64,000 nucleotides of DNA from JANYLB01 sp963837715 (GCA_963837715.1 CAWIOF010000002.1:1364001-1428000); one strand, 5' to 3'; counted from the first letter of the stretch, positions 8,289 to 18,961 are shown. The notes: a model not told the origin generated them from the letters alone. Made by a program: numbers and translations.

Positions 8289-10500
8289 TCAGGGTTCCTC
8301 GAGCAGGCCGAGGGTCTGCGCCCGCTCGACCGCAGCACTGCGGTCCGAGACACCGAGCTTCCGATAGATCGAGAGCGTCTGGCTCTTCACGGTGTTGCGA
8401 CTGACGACGAAGCGGTCGGCGATCTCGGCAAGTGGCCGGTGCGACTGCAGCTCGCCGAGCACACGGAGCTCCGCTGCGGTGAGCTCCGCCCCGACGCCGT
8501 TCGAGCCCTGGCGCCGTGCGACAAGTCGCCGACTCAGCTCATCGACCCAGGCCGAGAGGCGGACGACGTCGGGCTCGAACGGGAGGAGCGACGCGCGCCA
8601 GACGTAGCTGCTGAGCGGCGATGTCATCCGATCTGAGTCGGTAGCCGGTCTCAGCCAGGACCAGCCTGAAGAAGATCTGACCGCGCGCGTTCCACGCGCC
8701 ACGATCAACGAGCAGTCGGTTCGACTCGCCGATCGAGCGATGCGCTTCGTCGACTCGACCACCGGTCGCCGCGCTGAGCGCCTGGGTGCTCGAGACGACC
8801 GCCATCATCGGCGAGTCGCCGAGGTTGGCACGCCGAGCGCTTTCGACTGCGGCTTCGGTCAGGACATGACCCTCCGCCTCGTCACCGGCGAGGAAGGTGA
8901 GCACCGCACAGTGGGCGGCGGCGATGGCATGCGCAACCGGTGAATCTCGGACGTCTTCGACCAGAACCTTGAAGGCGACGATCGGTTCGTCGAGCGTATC
9001 CAACACCAGCTCGGAGATGACCCCGACGAGCCTGGCCACCGCCCACCACGGTGTCGCCGTCGGACCGAGTGCCAGGATCACCGCAGCGGCGTCGAGCGAC
9101 GCCTTCGCACCTCCGTGGCCCGTGATCAGCTGAACCGCGGCCGATCCGACCGCCGCAGTGGTTCCATCCGACAGCACCTGCCCCGGGTCGAAAGCATCCA
9201 CGACCTGCATCCAGCGGCTCACCTCGCCGGGGCGACCTGCCATTCCGGCTACCGCGGCCCCGATGAGTGCCAACTCGGGGATCTGCAATGTCTCGGGGAC
9301 CGTGAACTCTCGCAGCCGACGCTCCAGTGTCGCCGTTCGCCCTTCGTCAACCGACTGGAAGACATCCAGGTAGGCGATGCCCGCCGCGTCGACGCGGTCC
9401 CCTGCCGCAAGCGCGTGCGCGATCGCATCGTCGAGCATCGCGTGGTCACGGAGCCACACCACGGCGCGGCGATGCAACGCGCGCTCCTTCTCGGATCCGT
9501 GCGCACGGAGCTCAGTGATCAGCAGGTCACGAAACAGCGGGTGATACCGGTACCAGGTGCCCCGATCGTCGTACCCGATCACGAAGAGGTTTCCCGCGTC
9601 CACGAGGCGTTCGAGTGTCTCTCCGCTGTCGATGCGTTCGAGCAACGCGTCGCACAGGCCCGAGTGCACACGTCCGAGCACCGACGTGCCCACCAGGAAG
9701 TCCCGGTCCGCGGGCCCGAGTCGATCGAGCATCTCCTCCCGCAGATAGGAGGTGACGGGATCAGCCGTCGCCAAGGCGTCTCTCAGCGTGTCGGTGTTGA
9801 TGCCGTTCGAGACCGCGAGAGCGGCAAGTCCGACCGCCGCGGGCCACCCGTCGCAACGTTCGAGCAGTGAGTCCTCCAAGCCGTCGCCGAGGTCGGGGGC
9901 GGCGCCCCGAAGCACTCGCCGGCATTCAGCAGGCGAGAACGCCAAGTCGGCGCCCGAGAGCTCCAAGAGCTCGCCCTGGAGCTGTCGCCGCCCCAGCCGG
10001 ATCGGTGGGCGCTTCCTCGACGCGAGACACGCCGTGCTTCCGTCGGGCACTGACTGCAGGACCCGTTGCAGGAGCGCGAGCGAATCGCCTGAAGTCACCG
10101 TCTCCACGTCGTCGATGACGATGACGAACGAGGACGACGCCTTCGCGAGATCCAGCTCGAGCGCGGCCATCCCTCGCAGCACATCGACGCGCCGACTCCC
10201 CTCGACCAACGACAGCGTCTCCGTCATCGTCACGACGGTCGAGAGTGCGGCAACGACGTGCCGGAACAGCACGACGGGGTCATCGTCGACTTCGTCGAGG
10301 GTGAGCCATCCGAACGGCCGACCGTCGCCCTCGACCCACTGTCGCGCCAAGGTCGTCTTGCCATAGCCAGCCGGCGCGCACAACAACGCCAGCCGCGACC
10401 TCCGGGCCGTGAGGCGCCGGACCAGCGGACCTCGCGGGATCGCCGCCTGCGGGATCCGCGGGGCGTTCAGCTTCGAAGCGAGGATCCCGGGTATCGGCAC
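8289..10500 (-). CDS. MalT-like LuxR family ATP-dependent regulator, with apparent frameshift
   Basis: About 737 residues once a frameshift near 8597 is bridged. Walker A (CAPAGYGKTTLARQW, around residues 41-55) and a Walker B-like segment (SSFVIVIDDVETV) form the STAND ATPase core. A helical-repeat sensor region follows. The end carries the LuxR helix-turn-helix: LTAAELRVLGELQSHRPLAE, then RFVVSRNTVKSQTLSIYRKLG. Such proteins bind an inducer and ATP, oligomerise and activate transcription. The helix-turn-helix is in a shifted frame, and one extra base in a GCGCGCG tract explains it. Likely targets are the DUF6325/SHOCT/arylsulfatase genes downstream. Confidence 0.83.
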
Positions 10501-10775
10501 AGCACGACCCTTTCTCTCCCTACCGACCAGGCACTCGAGCGGGTCCAGCCTGCCAGAGGAGCCGAACCCTAGGGGTTTGCATGGTGCGGTTCACACCGGG
10601 CCGGCCCCGCCGCTCGGTGCACTGCTGGTCCCCCTCGCAACGCGACCCTCGGGCGTCCTCTCACCCGAATTGGTGGATGAAAGGCCCTGTCGAAGGTCGT
10701 AGCGTCCGAGGCGCGAAATGGGTCGGGCCCGCGTCGTCACGTCGACGTGGCGAACAACGGACAGGGGGCTGAATC
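10501..10775. other. Divergent intergenic region
   Basis: This 275-base gap separates the divergent MalT-like regulator and the DUF7144 gene, so it must hold promoters for both. AGGGGG, about 9 bases before ATG 10776, is the clear ribosome-binding site. No strong palindrome or promoter consensus stands out. Confidence 0.4.
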
Positions 10776-11174
10776 ATGCAATCACCAGGGTACGGCTGGA
10801 AGACGTTCGCCGGGATCATGCTCATGATCGTGGGGTTCATGAACATCTTCGATGGTCTGGTCGCGATCACGCAGACCAACTACATCAGCCGCAACACGGG
10901 CGGGGTGCTTCCACTGACCAACAACGTCAAGACGTGGGGTTGGGTCGAGCTGATCCTCGGAGTGATCGTCCTGCTCGCAGGGTTCGGAGTGTTGTCGGGC
11001 GCGACCTGGGCCCGAGTCGTCGGCATCCTGGTTGCGAGCGTCAACCTCATGTTCCAGTTCGCGTATCTCGGCCACTACCCGTTCTGGTCGTTCACGCTGA
11101 TCATCGTCGACGTTCTCGTGATCTACGGGCTCGCGGCGCACGGTGGAAGGGTTGACGAGTACGAACAAACCTGA
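10776..11174 (+). CDS. DUF7144 family four-helix membrane protein
   Basis: A 132-residue integral membrane protein with four hydrophobic segments: AGIMLMIVGFMNIFDGLVAI, WVELILGVIVLLAGFGVL, VVGILVASVNLMFQFAYL and FTLIIVDVLVIYGLAAH. The first segment is preceded by GYGWKTFAG, typical of this actinobacterial family. Its function is unknown. A good ribosome-binding site supports the start. It is divergent from the MalT-like regulator, so it might be controlled by it. That is inference only. Confidence 0.8.
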   Translation: MQSPGYGWKTFAGIMLMIVGFMNIFDGLVAITQTNYISRNTGGVLPLTNNVKTWGWVELILGVIVLLAGFGVLSGATWARVVGILVASVNLMFQFAYLGHYPFWSFTLIIVDVLVIYGLAAHGGRVDEYEQT

Positions 11175-11272
11175 GCAGCTCCGAAGGGTCCGGCCGGCAC
11201 GCGTTCGGGCCTCCTGCCTCTTGCCGCTCACGTTCGAAGCCACCGGCGCCGAAGGCGCAGCTCAATGGCGAC

Positions 11273-12031
11273 TCAGACACTCTTTGGAAACGACGCCAGA
11301 ATGGCGATCGCTACCAACAGGAGCGTTGAAGCCGTCCCGAGGAGGAAGGCGCGCGCCCGGAACGTGTCCATCTTCGAGCTGATGCCCGCGAAGAAGAGCA
11401 CGGTCGCGAACATGATCGTCATCAAGACGTAGTTGTCGGAACGTTGGTTTGCGGTGCGGGCCGCGGCAGCGTGACCCTCGGCTTGACGATCGAGCTGGGC
11501 CGCCTTCTTCGACGCGGCCAGTCGATACTGCGACATCGCGAATGGCGTTGGTGGCGCGTCCGGATTTACTCGCGGGTGCGTCAACACCCACGCGTCGACC
11601 GCAACCTTGAACTCCGGCCGGAAGCGTTGGTACAGGAATCCCGAGAGTTCGTTCGGGTCTGGGACGTACGGCTTGGTCGCGTCGACGGGCTCCGCCAGCA
11701 AGCCTTCCTCTTGCGCAGCCTGGAGCCACTGAGTGAACGAGACGACGTCGACGTTGGTCTGTTGACCCGCCAACGTCGATTGCCTCGTGGACTCCACCCG
11801 GCTCGCGCTTGCCTGGCTGTAGCTGTTCGCCTGAACCCCGCCCCACTTCGTTGCCTCGAAGCCGGTCCACGCGGCAAGCAGAGCAGCAATCGACAACAGG
11901 ATCGCTTCGAAGAGTTCGAACTTCCGATCGAGGCGTCGGCCTTCGGCTCGCTTCGCCTCAGCCGTTTCGAGATCGTCGAGTCTTCCCGCATCTGAGGTGA
12001 CGTCGCCTGGGTCGCCTCCTGCAGCGGACAC
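11273..12031 (-). CDS. Hypothetical three-helix membrane protein
   Basis: A 252-residue protein. A charged N-terminal helix (residues ~15-38) leads to a membrane segment FEAILLSIAALLAAWTGFEATKWGG (split here for length: FEAILLSIAALLAAWTGF). A long extramembrane domain rich in Gln and Ala follows, and then two closing membrane helices (YVLMTIMFATVLFFAGI and FLLGTASTLLLVAIAILASF). The T-K-W-G-G-V-Q-A-N-S sequence after helix 1 recalls DUF4337-type proteins, but this was not confirmed. It is convergent with the DUF7144 gene. No role can be assigned. Confidence 0.6.
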   Translation of the reverse strand: MSAAGGDPGDVTSDAGRLDDLETAEAKRAEGRRLDRKFELFEAILLSIAALLAAWTGFEATKWGGVQANSYSQASASRVESTRQSTLAGQQTNVDVVSFTQWLQAAQEEGLLAEPVDATKPYVPDPNELSGFLYQRFRPEFKVAVDAWVLTHPRVNPDAPPTPFAMSQYRLAASKKAAQLDRQAEGHAAAARTANQRSDNYVLMTIMFATVLFFAGISSKMDTFRARAFLLGTASTLLLVAIAILASFPKSV

Positions 12032-12377
12032 GCGAACATCCTACGGTGCGGTCGTGGCGCGCTGACGCACACGGCGACGATCTCCGCCAGGCGGAGCGTG
12101 TGGTGCAGTATCGGTGTCCACGGCTGAGTCCCGAAACCGAGTCGTCCGGGGTTCGGGTTGTCGTGTCGATCTCGAGTTCGTATCTCGCATCCCGGTGGAC
12201 AGCCCGCGCCTGACCACGCGCCAAACCAGGGAGACGATCGGGTCGCCTGCGTTCCCGTTCTTCGGGGAGGACCGATTGAAGCCGCGCGCCGCGACGCTCG
12301 GTGTCGGGGGAACGCGCGGATCTCGTTTCCCACCCTTGCTATGCGCCGGGCTCTGGATGCGCCATCGACGCGGTTGA
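12032..12377. other. Intergenic gap with a worn hairpin-element copy
   Basis: No recognisable gene in 346 bases. At 12303-12317 the sequence GTCGGGGGAACGCGCGG resembles the first half of the dispersed hairpin element, without the second half. The gap separates the three-helix membrane protein gene from the end of the SnoaL operon. Confidence 0.35.
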
Positions 12378-12797
12378 CTACCCGGGGACGCCCTCCGGGA
12401 GCGCACCGAGCTGCTGGAGCATCGACAGCATGTCCATGACACCCCAGTGCTCGCACACCATGCCGGCGTCGTCGAACCTCATGATGTCGATCAGCTGGAT
12501 CTCGACTGCCTTCCCCGACGCCGGCATCCCCATGAATTCCCCGGCCTGGGTCGCGGTGGCAGTCACCCGGGCGACCGCCTTGTCGCCGGCGGCGATGACG
12601 TCCTCGGCCTCCATCCGGAGGTCGGGAAACGCCACTCGGTACATGCGGAAGAGCTCCAGCACCCCCTCCTTGCCCTGGGCGAGGCCCGGGAGCTCTTCGT
12701 GCTCCACGAAGTCGTCGGTGAGCAGGTCGCCGAACCCCTCGATGTTGCCTGCGTTGAGCAGTTCGTACGTCCGTCGCATCGTCGTCGCGTTGTCCAT
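12378..12797 (-). CDS. SnoaL-like/ester cyclase family protein
   Basis: A 139-residue NTF2-fold protein (MDNATTMRRTYELLNAGN then FGDLLTDDFVEHEELPG). The D-D-F-V-E-H, A-F-P-D-L-R-M-x-x-E-D-V and A-V-E-I-Q-L-I-D-I-M-R-F elements are those of the SnoaL/ester-cyclase group. Members range from polyketide cyclases to proteins with no known reaction, so the substrate is open. ATG 12797 has an AGGAAC ribosome-binding site. It is the last gene of an operon with a second SnoaL protein and a monooxygenase-like protein. Confidence 0.8.
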   Translation of the reverse strand: MDNATTMRRTYELLNAGNIEGFGDLLTDDFVEHEELPGLAQGKEGVLELFRMYRVAFPDLRMEAEDVIAAGDKAVARVTATATQAGEFMGMPASGKAVEIQLIDIMRFDDAGMVCEHWGVMDMLSMLQQLGALPEGVPG

Positions 12798-12852
12798 GTT
12801 TGTTCCTCTCGTTGGGTGTCGTGTGACTTCCCGGACCTCGGGCGGCTCCGCG

Positions 12853-13248
12853 TCAACCGGTGAAGAACTCCGCTTCGGCCTTCGGATCGACAGGAAGGTG
12901 ACGGTGCTCGGTGACCTTGCCGTTCCGGAGCCGGTAGACGTCGATGTACTCGCTGGTGCGCTTCCGGCCACCGAGCGACATCGTCACGTCGATGAGCACC
13001 GCCGCGTAGTCGTCGTCGGCGAGGATGTGCCGAATTGCGAGGTCGACCACCTCCATGCCGCTCTCGGCGAACACGCGCCCGAGCATGGCCATGGCCGCGT
13101 CCCTCCCGCGGTACTCGCCCTCGAATCCCGGGGTCGACTCGTACCAGAGGACGTCCTCGTCGAGCGCCTCGCCGAAGGCCGCAATGTCGCCGCGGCCCAC
13201 GGCTTCGTACCCCGACCGGACGGCGGCGACGTTCGGGTGCTCGCTCAT
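12853..13248 (-). CDS. SnoaL-like nuclear transport factor 2 family protein
   Basis: A 131-residue NTF2-fold protein: VAAVRSGYEAVGRGDIAAFG, ALDEDVLWYESTPG, then EYIDVYRLRNGKVTEHRH. It fits the SnoaL_2-type group. ATG 13248 overlaps the stop of the preceding gene by ATGA, which indicates translational coupling and sets the start. The longer frame to 13266 is less likely. It is one of two related proteins in this operon and may form a homo- or hetero-dimer. Confidence 0.78.
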   Translation of the reverse strand: MSEHPNVAAVRSGYEAVGRGDIAAFGEALDEDVLWYESTPGFEGEYRGRDAAMAMLGRVFAESGMEVVDLAIRHILADDDYAAVLIDVTMSLGGRKRTSEYIDVYRLRNGKVTEHRHLPVDPKAEAEFFTG

Positions 13249-13559
13249 GCGGTCGCGCCCTCCCACTCGTCGACGACGGTGAGATCGGTGAAGCTCGGCG
13301 GACCGGCGAAGATCGCCTCCATGGTCGCCCGCGCCGACTGCAGTCCTTCCTGGCGCCGCGTATCCTGCTCACGGGCGCGTGCGTGCTCCTCGCTCTCGAA
13401 CACCACGAACGCGAGCACCCGGCTCGGATCGGCCTGATCGCGCATCATCGTGCTGCGGACGAGACCGGAGCCCGGCTGCTCGGCGGCGCGGATCTGGGCG
13501 ATCAGCGCCGTAGGATCCTCGCCCGGCTTCAAGCACATCTCGATCAGCTGTGCCCACAT
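13245..13559 (-). CDS. Antibiotic biosynthesis monooxygenase (ABM)-like small protein
   Basis: A 104-residue alpha-beta barrel-type protein. WAQLIEMCLKPGEDP, STMMRDQADPSRVLAFVVFE and SEEHARAREQDTRRQEGL match the dimeric ABM/EthD-like pattern of a strand, a helix and a substrate cavity. Some family members are cofactor-free monooxygenases, but many have no known reaction. A strong GAGGAGGG ribosome-binding site precedes ATG 13559. It overlaps the SnoaL gene downstream by 4 bases and follows a small hypothetical gene by 17 bases. Confidence 0.7.
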   Translation of the reverse strand: MWAQLIEMCLKPGEDPTALIAQIRAAEQPGSGLVRSTMMRDQADPSRVLAFVVFESEEHARAREQDTRRQEGLQSARATMEAIFAGPPSFTDLTVVDEWEGATA

Positions 13560-13576
13560 ACTCGTGCCCTCCTCGT

Positions 13577-13927
13577 TCAGATGCGGTTGACGTCGAAATC
13601 GAGTGCCAGCTCGGGCGGGGCGAACCCGGCCGCGAGGTCGATGCCGTGCACACGGCGCACGTGCTCGCGGAACCAGCGGTCGAACGGCTCGGCCGAGGTC
13701 GCCAGCATCGTGAAGGCGGCGACGAGGTCGTCGGCCTCCAGGTAGACCACCGCGACGTCCCCACCCTCGCTGGGCTGGATCCAGACCGCTTCGCGCGCCA
13801 CGCCAGCGCGGCGCCGTGCGTCCCCGAACCGCTCGCGGCGTGACCCCGTCCAGCACGAGCCGAGGGCGTCCCGGTCGGCGTCGGTCTGCCCCGGGAGCAG
13901 TGGGAGGGCGAACGCGACGGACTGCAT
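13577..13927 (-). CDS. Small hypothetical protein, possibly DUF6176-like
   Basis: A 116-residue protein. MQSVAFALPLLPGQTDADR, VWIQPSEGGDVAVVYLEADD and MLATSAEPFDRWFREHVRRVHG suggest a single alpha-beta sandwich of the ABM/DUF6176 kind, in which a Y-L-E segment is followed by F-D-x-W-F. The assignment is by pattern only. It starts 36 bases after the LuxR regulator's stop and is the first small gene of that operon. Its role is unknown. Confidence 0.55.
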   Translation of the reverse strand: MQSVAFALPLLPGQTDADRDALGSCWTGSRRERFGDARRRAGVAREAVWIQPSEGGDVAVVYLEADDLVAAFTMLATSAEPFDRWFREHVRRVHGIDLAAGFAPPELALDFDVNRI

Positions 13928-13963
13928 GCCGTCCGAGTGTGCGCTGCGCCGCCGCCGGAGACA

Positions 13964-16805
13964 TCACTCGATCGTGCGATGTACCTCCACGGCGAGTTCC
14001 ACTCGGTTCGAGAGGCCGAGCTTGGCGAAGACATGCCGCAGGTGGGTGTTCACCGTGTGCGGAGAGATGTAGAGCCGACGGGCGACGGCGTTGTTGGTCA
14101 TTCCCTCGGCGACGAGCATCGACACGGCTCGTTCGGTATCGGTGAGGCTGTCCCAACCGGACGCCGGACGGTTGCGGGGCCCCCGCGGCCCCGGGCGGAC
14201 GCCGAGGTCTCGGAGCCGGGCCCGCACCCGTGCCGCCCATCCGTCGGCGCCGGTGCGCTCGTGGAGTTCGAGGGCCTCGGCGAGCATCGCGGCGGCGTCG
14301 TTCCGGTGTCCGGCGGCGGTGAGCGTGGAGGCGGCGTCCTCGCAGGCGCCGGCGTGCTCGACCACCATTCGGGCGCCGCGGGCCAGGTCGACCGCCTCGA
14401 GCATCGGTTCGATCGCGCCGGTGACCAGACCACGGCAGCGCAGGGCCGCGCTCTTCAGGGTCGGGACCTCCGGCGCAAGCGCCGCGCTCTCGGCGACGGC
14501 GTCTGCCACGTCGCGCGCCACGTCGTGGTGCCCGAGCGCCAGGGCCAGGCGCACCAGATGCGGGGCGAGCGCGCGGTGGTAGTACCGGTTGCCGGTCGCG
14601 GCGTCGATCCGCCAGCAGTGCACGAGCGCGTCGAACGCACTCGGCTGCTCACCCTCGGCGATCGCGAGCAGCGCGACCGCGAGTACGACAACGCCGGCGT
14701 TGTAGATCGGGGGTTCGACGTCTCGCACCTCGGGCAGCCGCGCGACGAGGTCGGCCGCAGCCGGCAGATCGCCGGTCGCTGTCGCGATGATCGCCCGGTA
14801 GGCCATCGACTGCGACTCGAGCAGGGGATGGTCCTTCTCTCTCGCCGCTTCGCCGCCGGCGACGAGACGAGGTACCGCGTCGTCCCACTCCCCCAGCGCG
14901 AACGACGCCTGGGCGTCGGCCATCAGCGTGTCCGAGGTCCACCACCCGGAGCCGAACTCGTCGTCGAGGGCCTCCCGGTAGGCGCCGCGCGCCTCGTCGA
15001 CGAGATCGGCGTCGAACAGCGCCAGACCCAGGAAGAGCTTGGGTCGGAGCGGGAGCGATCGCACGGCGGGCGAGGTCTCCGCCAGCGTCGTCGCGCGACG
15101 TGCGTGCACCAGCGCGTCGCCGAAGTGGCCGAGCCGACCCTCGGCGACCGACAGCGACGTCAGTGCCCAGACCGTGCTCGCAGGATCGTCCGCCGACTCG
15201 GCAATGGTGAGGGCGCGGCGCGCCATCGCTTCGCCGGCGGCATGCGCGGCGGAGAACGTGAGCGCCCAGCTCTGCTGGGTGAGCATCAGCACCTGTTCCG
15301 TCGGTCCGAGTCCGATCGGCTCGGCAAGACCTGCTTCCGCGACCGAAATCACCTCGGTCGCTCGATTCTCGAGCGCCAACGCGCCGAGGAGCGCGAGCCG
15401 GATCGGGATGTCGATGTCGGCCCGGTGCGTGCGGGCGAGCACGGCTTCGGCCCGCGCCGACGCGTCGGCCACCTTGCCGGCACGGAGCAGCGCGTCGACG
15501 ACCTCGAGTGACACCAGGTCGGCATCGTCGTGACCGCCGGGGAGGAGCGACTCGGCGCGCCGCACGAGCTCGACGGCGAGATCCGGTGAACGGGTCGCAG
15601 CTTCCCGCGCGCAGTCCCGCAGTGCCGAGACCATCTGCTCGTCACCGCGCTCGGCGCCGAGCATCAGGTGTCCGGCCACGTCGAGACGGTCCGCGCCGGC
15701 AGCGGTTCAGCGCGAGCGCAGCTTCGCGGTGCAGGAGCCGGCGGCTCGGCGCGGGGACGTGGTGGTAGATCGCGTCGTGCACCACCTGGTGCCGGAACAC
15801 GACGCGGTCCTCGGTCTCGTCGAGGAGCTGCGCTTGGAACGCGTCGTCGAGCTCGGCGACGACGTCGGTCGGCGAGCGGCGCGCCACGGTCGCGACGTCA
15901 CGGAGCACCACGTCGTCGCCGAGCACCGCGGTCACTTGCAAGAGGTCGCGGGTCGGCCTCGGCAGGTGTCGCAGGCGGCGCACGACGAGCGCATGGAGCG
16001 AGGCAGGCAGGTCGGTCGTCGTCGTGTCCACGTATTGGCCGGTCCGCTGCAGCAGACCGTCGTCGTCGAGTGCTCCGAGCATCGCGACGACCCAGAGCGG
16101 ATTCCCGCCGGCCTTCGCCAGTAGCGCGCGCAGTTCCTCACCCGGTGGTGCGCCGAGCGCATGCCGGGCGAGGGCGGCGACGTCGGCGGGAGCCAGTGGT
16201 CGCAGCTCGAGCGTGCGGCCGCCCGCCGCTGACAGGTCATCGAGGAGCCGGGCGGCCTCGCTCGAGAGCGGTGCCGGACGGGCGGTCACCACGACCAGCA
16301 GGGGTGACAACGGCAGCTGTCGGGCCACCGACGAGATCGCCGACAGGCTCGCCGTGTCCGCCCAGTGGAGGTCCTCGGCGACCAGCAGCACCGGTCGCGC
16401 CCTGCACGACGTCTCCACGAGGTCGACGATCTGCTCGATGACCTGGAACCGGAGGTCGCCGGCGGCATCGGTCGGTCGGCCCGTGCCATCCAGCCGGGTG
16501 CCGATCGCCGCCGTGGCGGGGTCGCGCGGGCGTCGATGCAGTCCGAGTGCGTCCGCGACGACGCCGAACGACTGGCTGCGCTCGAAGGGATGGGCGTGGC
16601 CATGGAACACCGTCACGTCGGCGTCCCGAGCCTCGTCGACGATGCTCTGCACGAGCCGGGTCTTGCCGATCCCGGCTTCGCCCTCGACCACGAGGATTCC
16701 CGCCCTGCCGAGCGCGAGCTCGCGGACCGCGGCCATCGCGCACGCCAGCTCCGCGTCGCGCCCGATCACTCCGTCGACTTCCGGCACGGCCACAGGCTCG
16801 CCCAC
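13964..16805 (-). CDS. AAA/TPR LuxR family regulator, with apparent frameshift
   Basis: About 947 residues after bridging a frameshift near 15705. The N-terminal IGRDAELACAM and Walker A (VVEGEAGIGKTRLVQSI, near residues 40-56), Walker B (PVLLVAEDLHWAD) and a winged-helix region are in the first frame. A TPR-like helical array and the C-terminal LuxR helix-turn-helix (SLTDTERAVSMLVAEGMTNN then ISPHTVNTHLRHVFAKLG) are in the second. One extra base accounts for the shift. It is the first gene of a run that continues with the small hypothetical, ABM and two SnoaL genes, so it may autoregulate and control that operon. Confidence 0.82.
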
Positions 16806-16970
16806 GTCGCCCTCCGGCCGCCAGCGGGTCGAGCCGGGCCGGCCTTGGTGCTTCGGCGCCAGGTGTCGGAGGAAGGCGAAGGCCTCTCATCCCACGGCTC
16901 CGGCTCGGCGTAGAGGCGTCGCTGCGAGGGGGCCTCACCGGTTCGTGACTGCGCAACATCACACACTCGT

Positions 16971-17001
16971 GTCGGAGAAACGCGCGGTCCTGATCGCCGA
17001 C
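16971..17001 (+). repeat. Dispersed ~31-bp hairpin element
   Basis: GTCGG AGAA (loop ACGCGCGG) TCCT GATCG CCGAC differs from the 4819 copy by two bases. The outer stem is intact. It lies in the 287-base gap between the start of the LuxR-type regulator and the end of the PPOX-GAF gene. Confidence 0.6.
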
Positions 17002-17092
17002 GGGTGTTGCGAGGCACTCTCCATCACACGCAGTGGCGACCGACCTGACCTCGACACACGCAGGCGGCACGACCAGGCACTCATGGAATCCG

Positions 17093-18488
17093 TCACGGTT
17101 CGTCAGCGACCTGGGTGGTCACGACACCGAGCTCGAGGGGGGCATCGAGCTCGAGCCGGAAGCGCCCGCGACCAGACTTGACGAGGCGCATCGGCGCGGA
17201 CCGCTCCTCCAGGCGGCGCCGCAGCAGGATGAGCCGGCTCTCGAGGTTGTCCTTGAACCCGGGCATGTCCAGTGTCGGGTCGAGGCGGAGCTCCTTGTTG
17301 CTGAAGTCGATCCGTCCGTCTGCTTCGTGCTGGCGGAGGAGTGACCACAGGATCCGGCCGGCCACGCCCTTGATGAGGTAGTCGTCGTCGAGAAACGTGC
17401 TGCCGTCGGACTCGTAGAAGCGCACCCTCGCGACGGGCTGCGAGTCACGCGGGTGATCGGGCTCGCCGCGATTCGCGGGCGCCGGTCGCGCGACCGTCTC
17501 CTCGGCCCGTTCGAGGGCGCGGAGCGTCTCGAACGAGGTCGCGAACAACGCGGCGACCGTCGACAGTGCGGCCTCGTCCTCAGGCCCGAAGGCCATCGGG
17601 ACCGTGCTGTCTGACGCTCAGGACACCGACCAGCTGACCGAGGGCGAGTGCCGGGACGGCCACGCGGCTCTCGGCGCCGGGCAGGCCGGGCATGGGCATC
17701 GAACGCCCCGCGTCCTCTCCACCGCGTCCGGCCCACGACCGCTGGATCGACCGTGAGTACTTGGCCATCTGACCGAGGTTTCCGACCCGCATGGCCCGTC
17801 CGCGCTCTGCGGCCATGCCGATGACCCCGTCGCCGAGCAGCACCTCGGCCCCCACGCTCTCGGCGTCGAAGCCCCGGCTCGCCATCGTGTACAGGCTGCG
17901 GCCCCTCTCGTCGAGCAGGAGCAGGTGCACGTGGGCATATCCGAGAACGTCGACGAGGCCGTCGACCACCGTGCCGACCAGGACGTCGACGTCCCCACAC
18001 CGCGAGATGCGCGCGCACATCTCGCCGACGGCCAGGGTGTCGGGAGCCCGAGCCGCGCCGACTTCGGGTGCAGGTGCATCAGGATGTGGTTCGACCACGC
18101 TGAGGTCGATGACCCGGTAGATGTCGGCGGCTCGGAGACGGAAGACATCCTGCATCCCGGTCAGCGCGGCCACCGCGTCGACGTCGGCCCGCAGCCGATC
18201 GAACAGCGCGCCGCGTCGTTCGGTGCGCTCGTACTCGATGGTCAGGCGGTACTCGTCATGGGTCGTCGGGTCGACGATCAGCAGCGAAGCCCGCGGGTTC
18301 TCGATGAGGTTGCGAGCCGTCTTGGAGAAGAACTGATTCGACAGCGCGACGCGCTCGTCATCGACGGGGTGGACCCGTGAGAGGTAGGTGACGTTGGGGG
18401 TGCCGTCTGCGGCCGTCGTGGCGATCACGGCCGGGACCACACCGCTGAAGCACCGCTCGAGCCTGCGCAACCCGATGGGGGTGGTCAA
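17093..18488 (-). CDS. PPOX-GAF protein with probable DNA-binding C-terminus, apparent frameshift
   Basis: About 465 residues when a frameshift near 17605 is bridged. The N-terminal domain (VVPAVIATTAADGTPNVTYLS, ALSNQFFSKTARNLIENPRA) is a pyridoxamine-phosphate-oxidase-like split barrel that could bind FMN or heme. A GAF domain (GDVDVLVGTVVDGLVDVLG to the helix ALSTVAALFATSFETLRAL) is interrupted by the frameshift, which is why two frames are seen. The C-terminal part (DDDYLIKGVAGRILWSLLRQ, FKDNLESRLILLRRRLEE) looks winged-helix-like. Start ATG 18488 overlaps the upstream PPOX gene by ATGA. A flavin- or redox-responsive regulator is plausible but unproven. Confidence 0.7.
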
Positions 18489-18961
18489 CGGGGCCTCGTG
18501 GCGAGCAGGGAACCGGCCCCCGGCCCGGGCGTCTGGTCGAACACCTGATCGGCTTCGACCACACAGGCGACGAGCTCGCGGGGCACCAGGCGTTCCATGA
18601 GATGACGGGGCACGTCGTCGACCTCGGCCACCGCGGCGAAGAAGTCGTCACAGTAGCGAGTCACTCGCTCGCGGCCGTCGGTCGCGACGGGCTCGACGGA
18701 GACGACCCGACCCTTCAGCTGCGCCGACTCGAGGGTCAGGATGTTCGTGCCGGTCACAGCCAGATGACCGCGCTCGACCAGGTTGGCCAACGTCTCCTCA
18801 TCGGTCGAGCCCACCAAGACACGCACTCTGCCGGTGTCGGGGTCGAGGATGTCGACACCCCACGCCCGATCGGCACGGGGGGTGCCGTCGACTCCGGTCG
18901 TGGCGATGATGAGCCCGCAGCCCGATTCGAGCAACGTGACCAGATCGCTGCTGAGCACCAC
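18485..18961 (-). CDS. Pyridoxamine 5'-phosphate oxidase family protein
   Basis: A 158-residue split-barrel protein: LESGCGLIIATTGVDGTPRA, GVDILDPDTGRVRVLVGST then LVERGHLAVTGTNILTLESAQLKG. This is the layout of actinobacterial flavin/F420-type PPOX proteins. Whether it is an oxidase, a reductase or a binding protein cannot be read from the sequence. It overlaps the PPOX-GAF gene by 4 bases and is divergent from a hemerythrin gene. A TACAAT hexamer (18993-18998 on the complement) is a possible -10 element. Confidence 0.78.
   Translation of the reverse strand: MVLSSDLVTLLESGCGLIIATTGVDGTPRADRAWGVDILDPDTGRVRVLVGSTDEETLANLVERGHLAVTGTNILTLESAQLKGRVVSVEPVATDGRERVTRYCDDFFAAVAEVDDVPRHLMERLVPRELVACVVEADQVFDQTPGPGAGSLLATRPR

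Noticed and set aside
17580..17596. PPOX-GAF region as two separate overlapping genes
   Set aside because: The break falls inside the GAF domain: its last helix is in the second frame, so neither half would be a complete domain.
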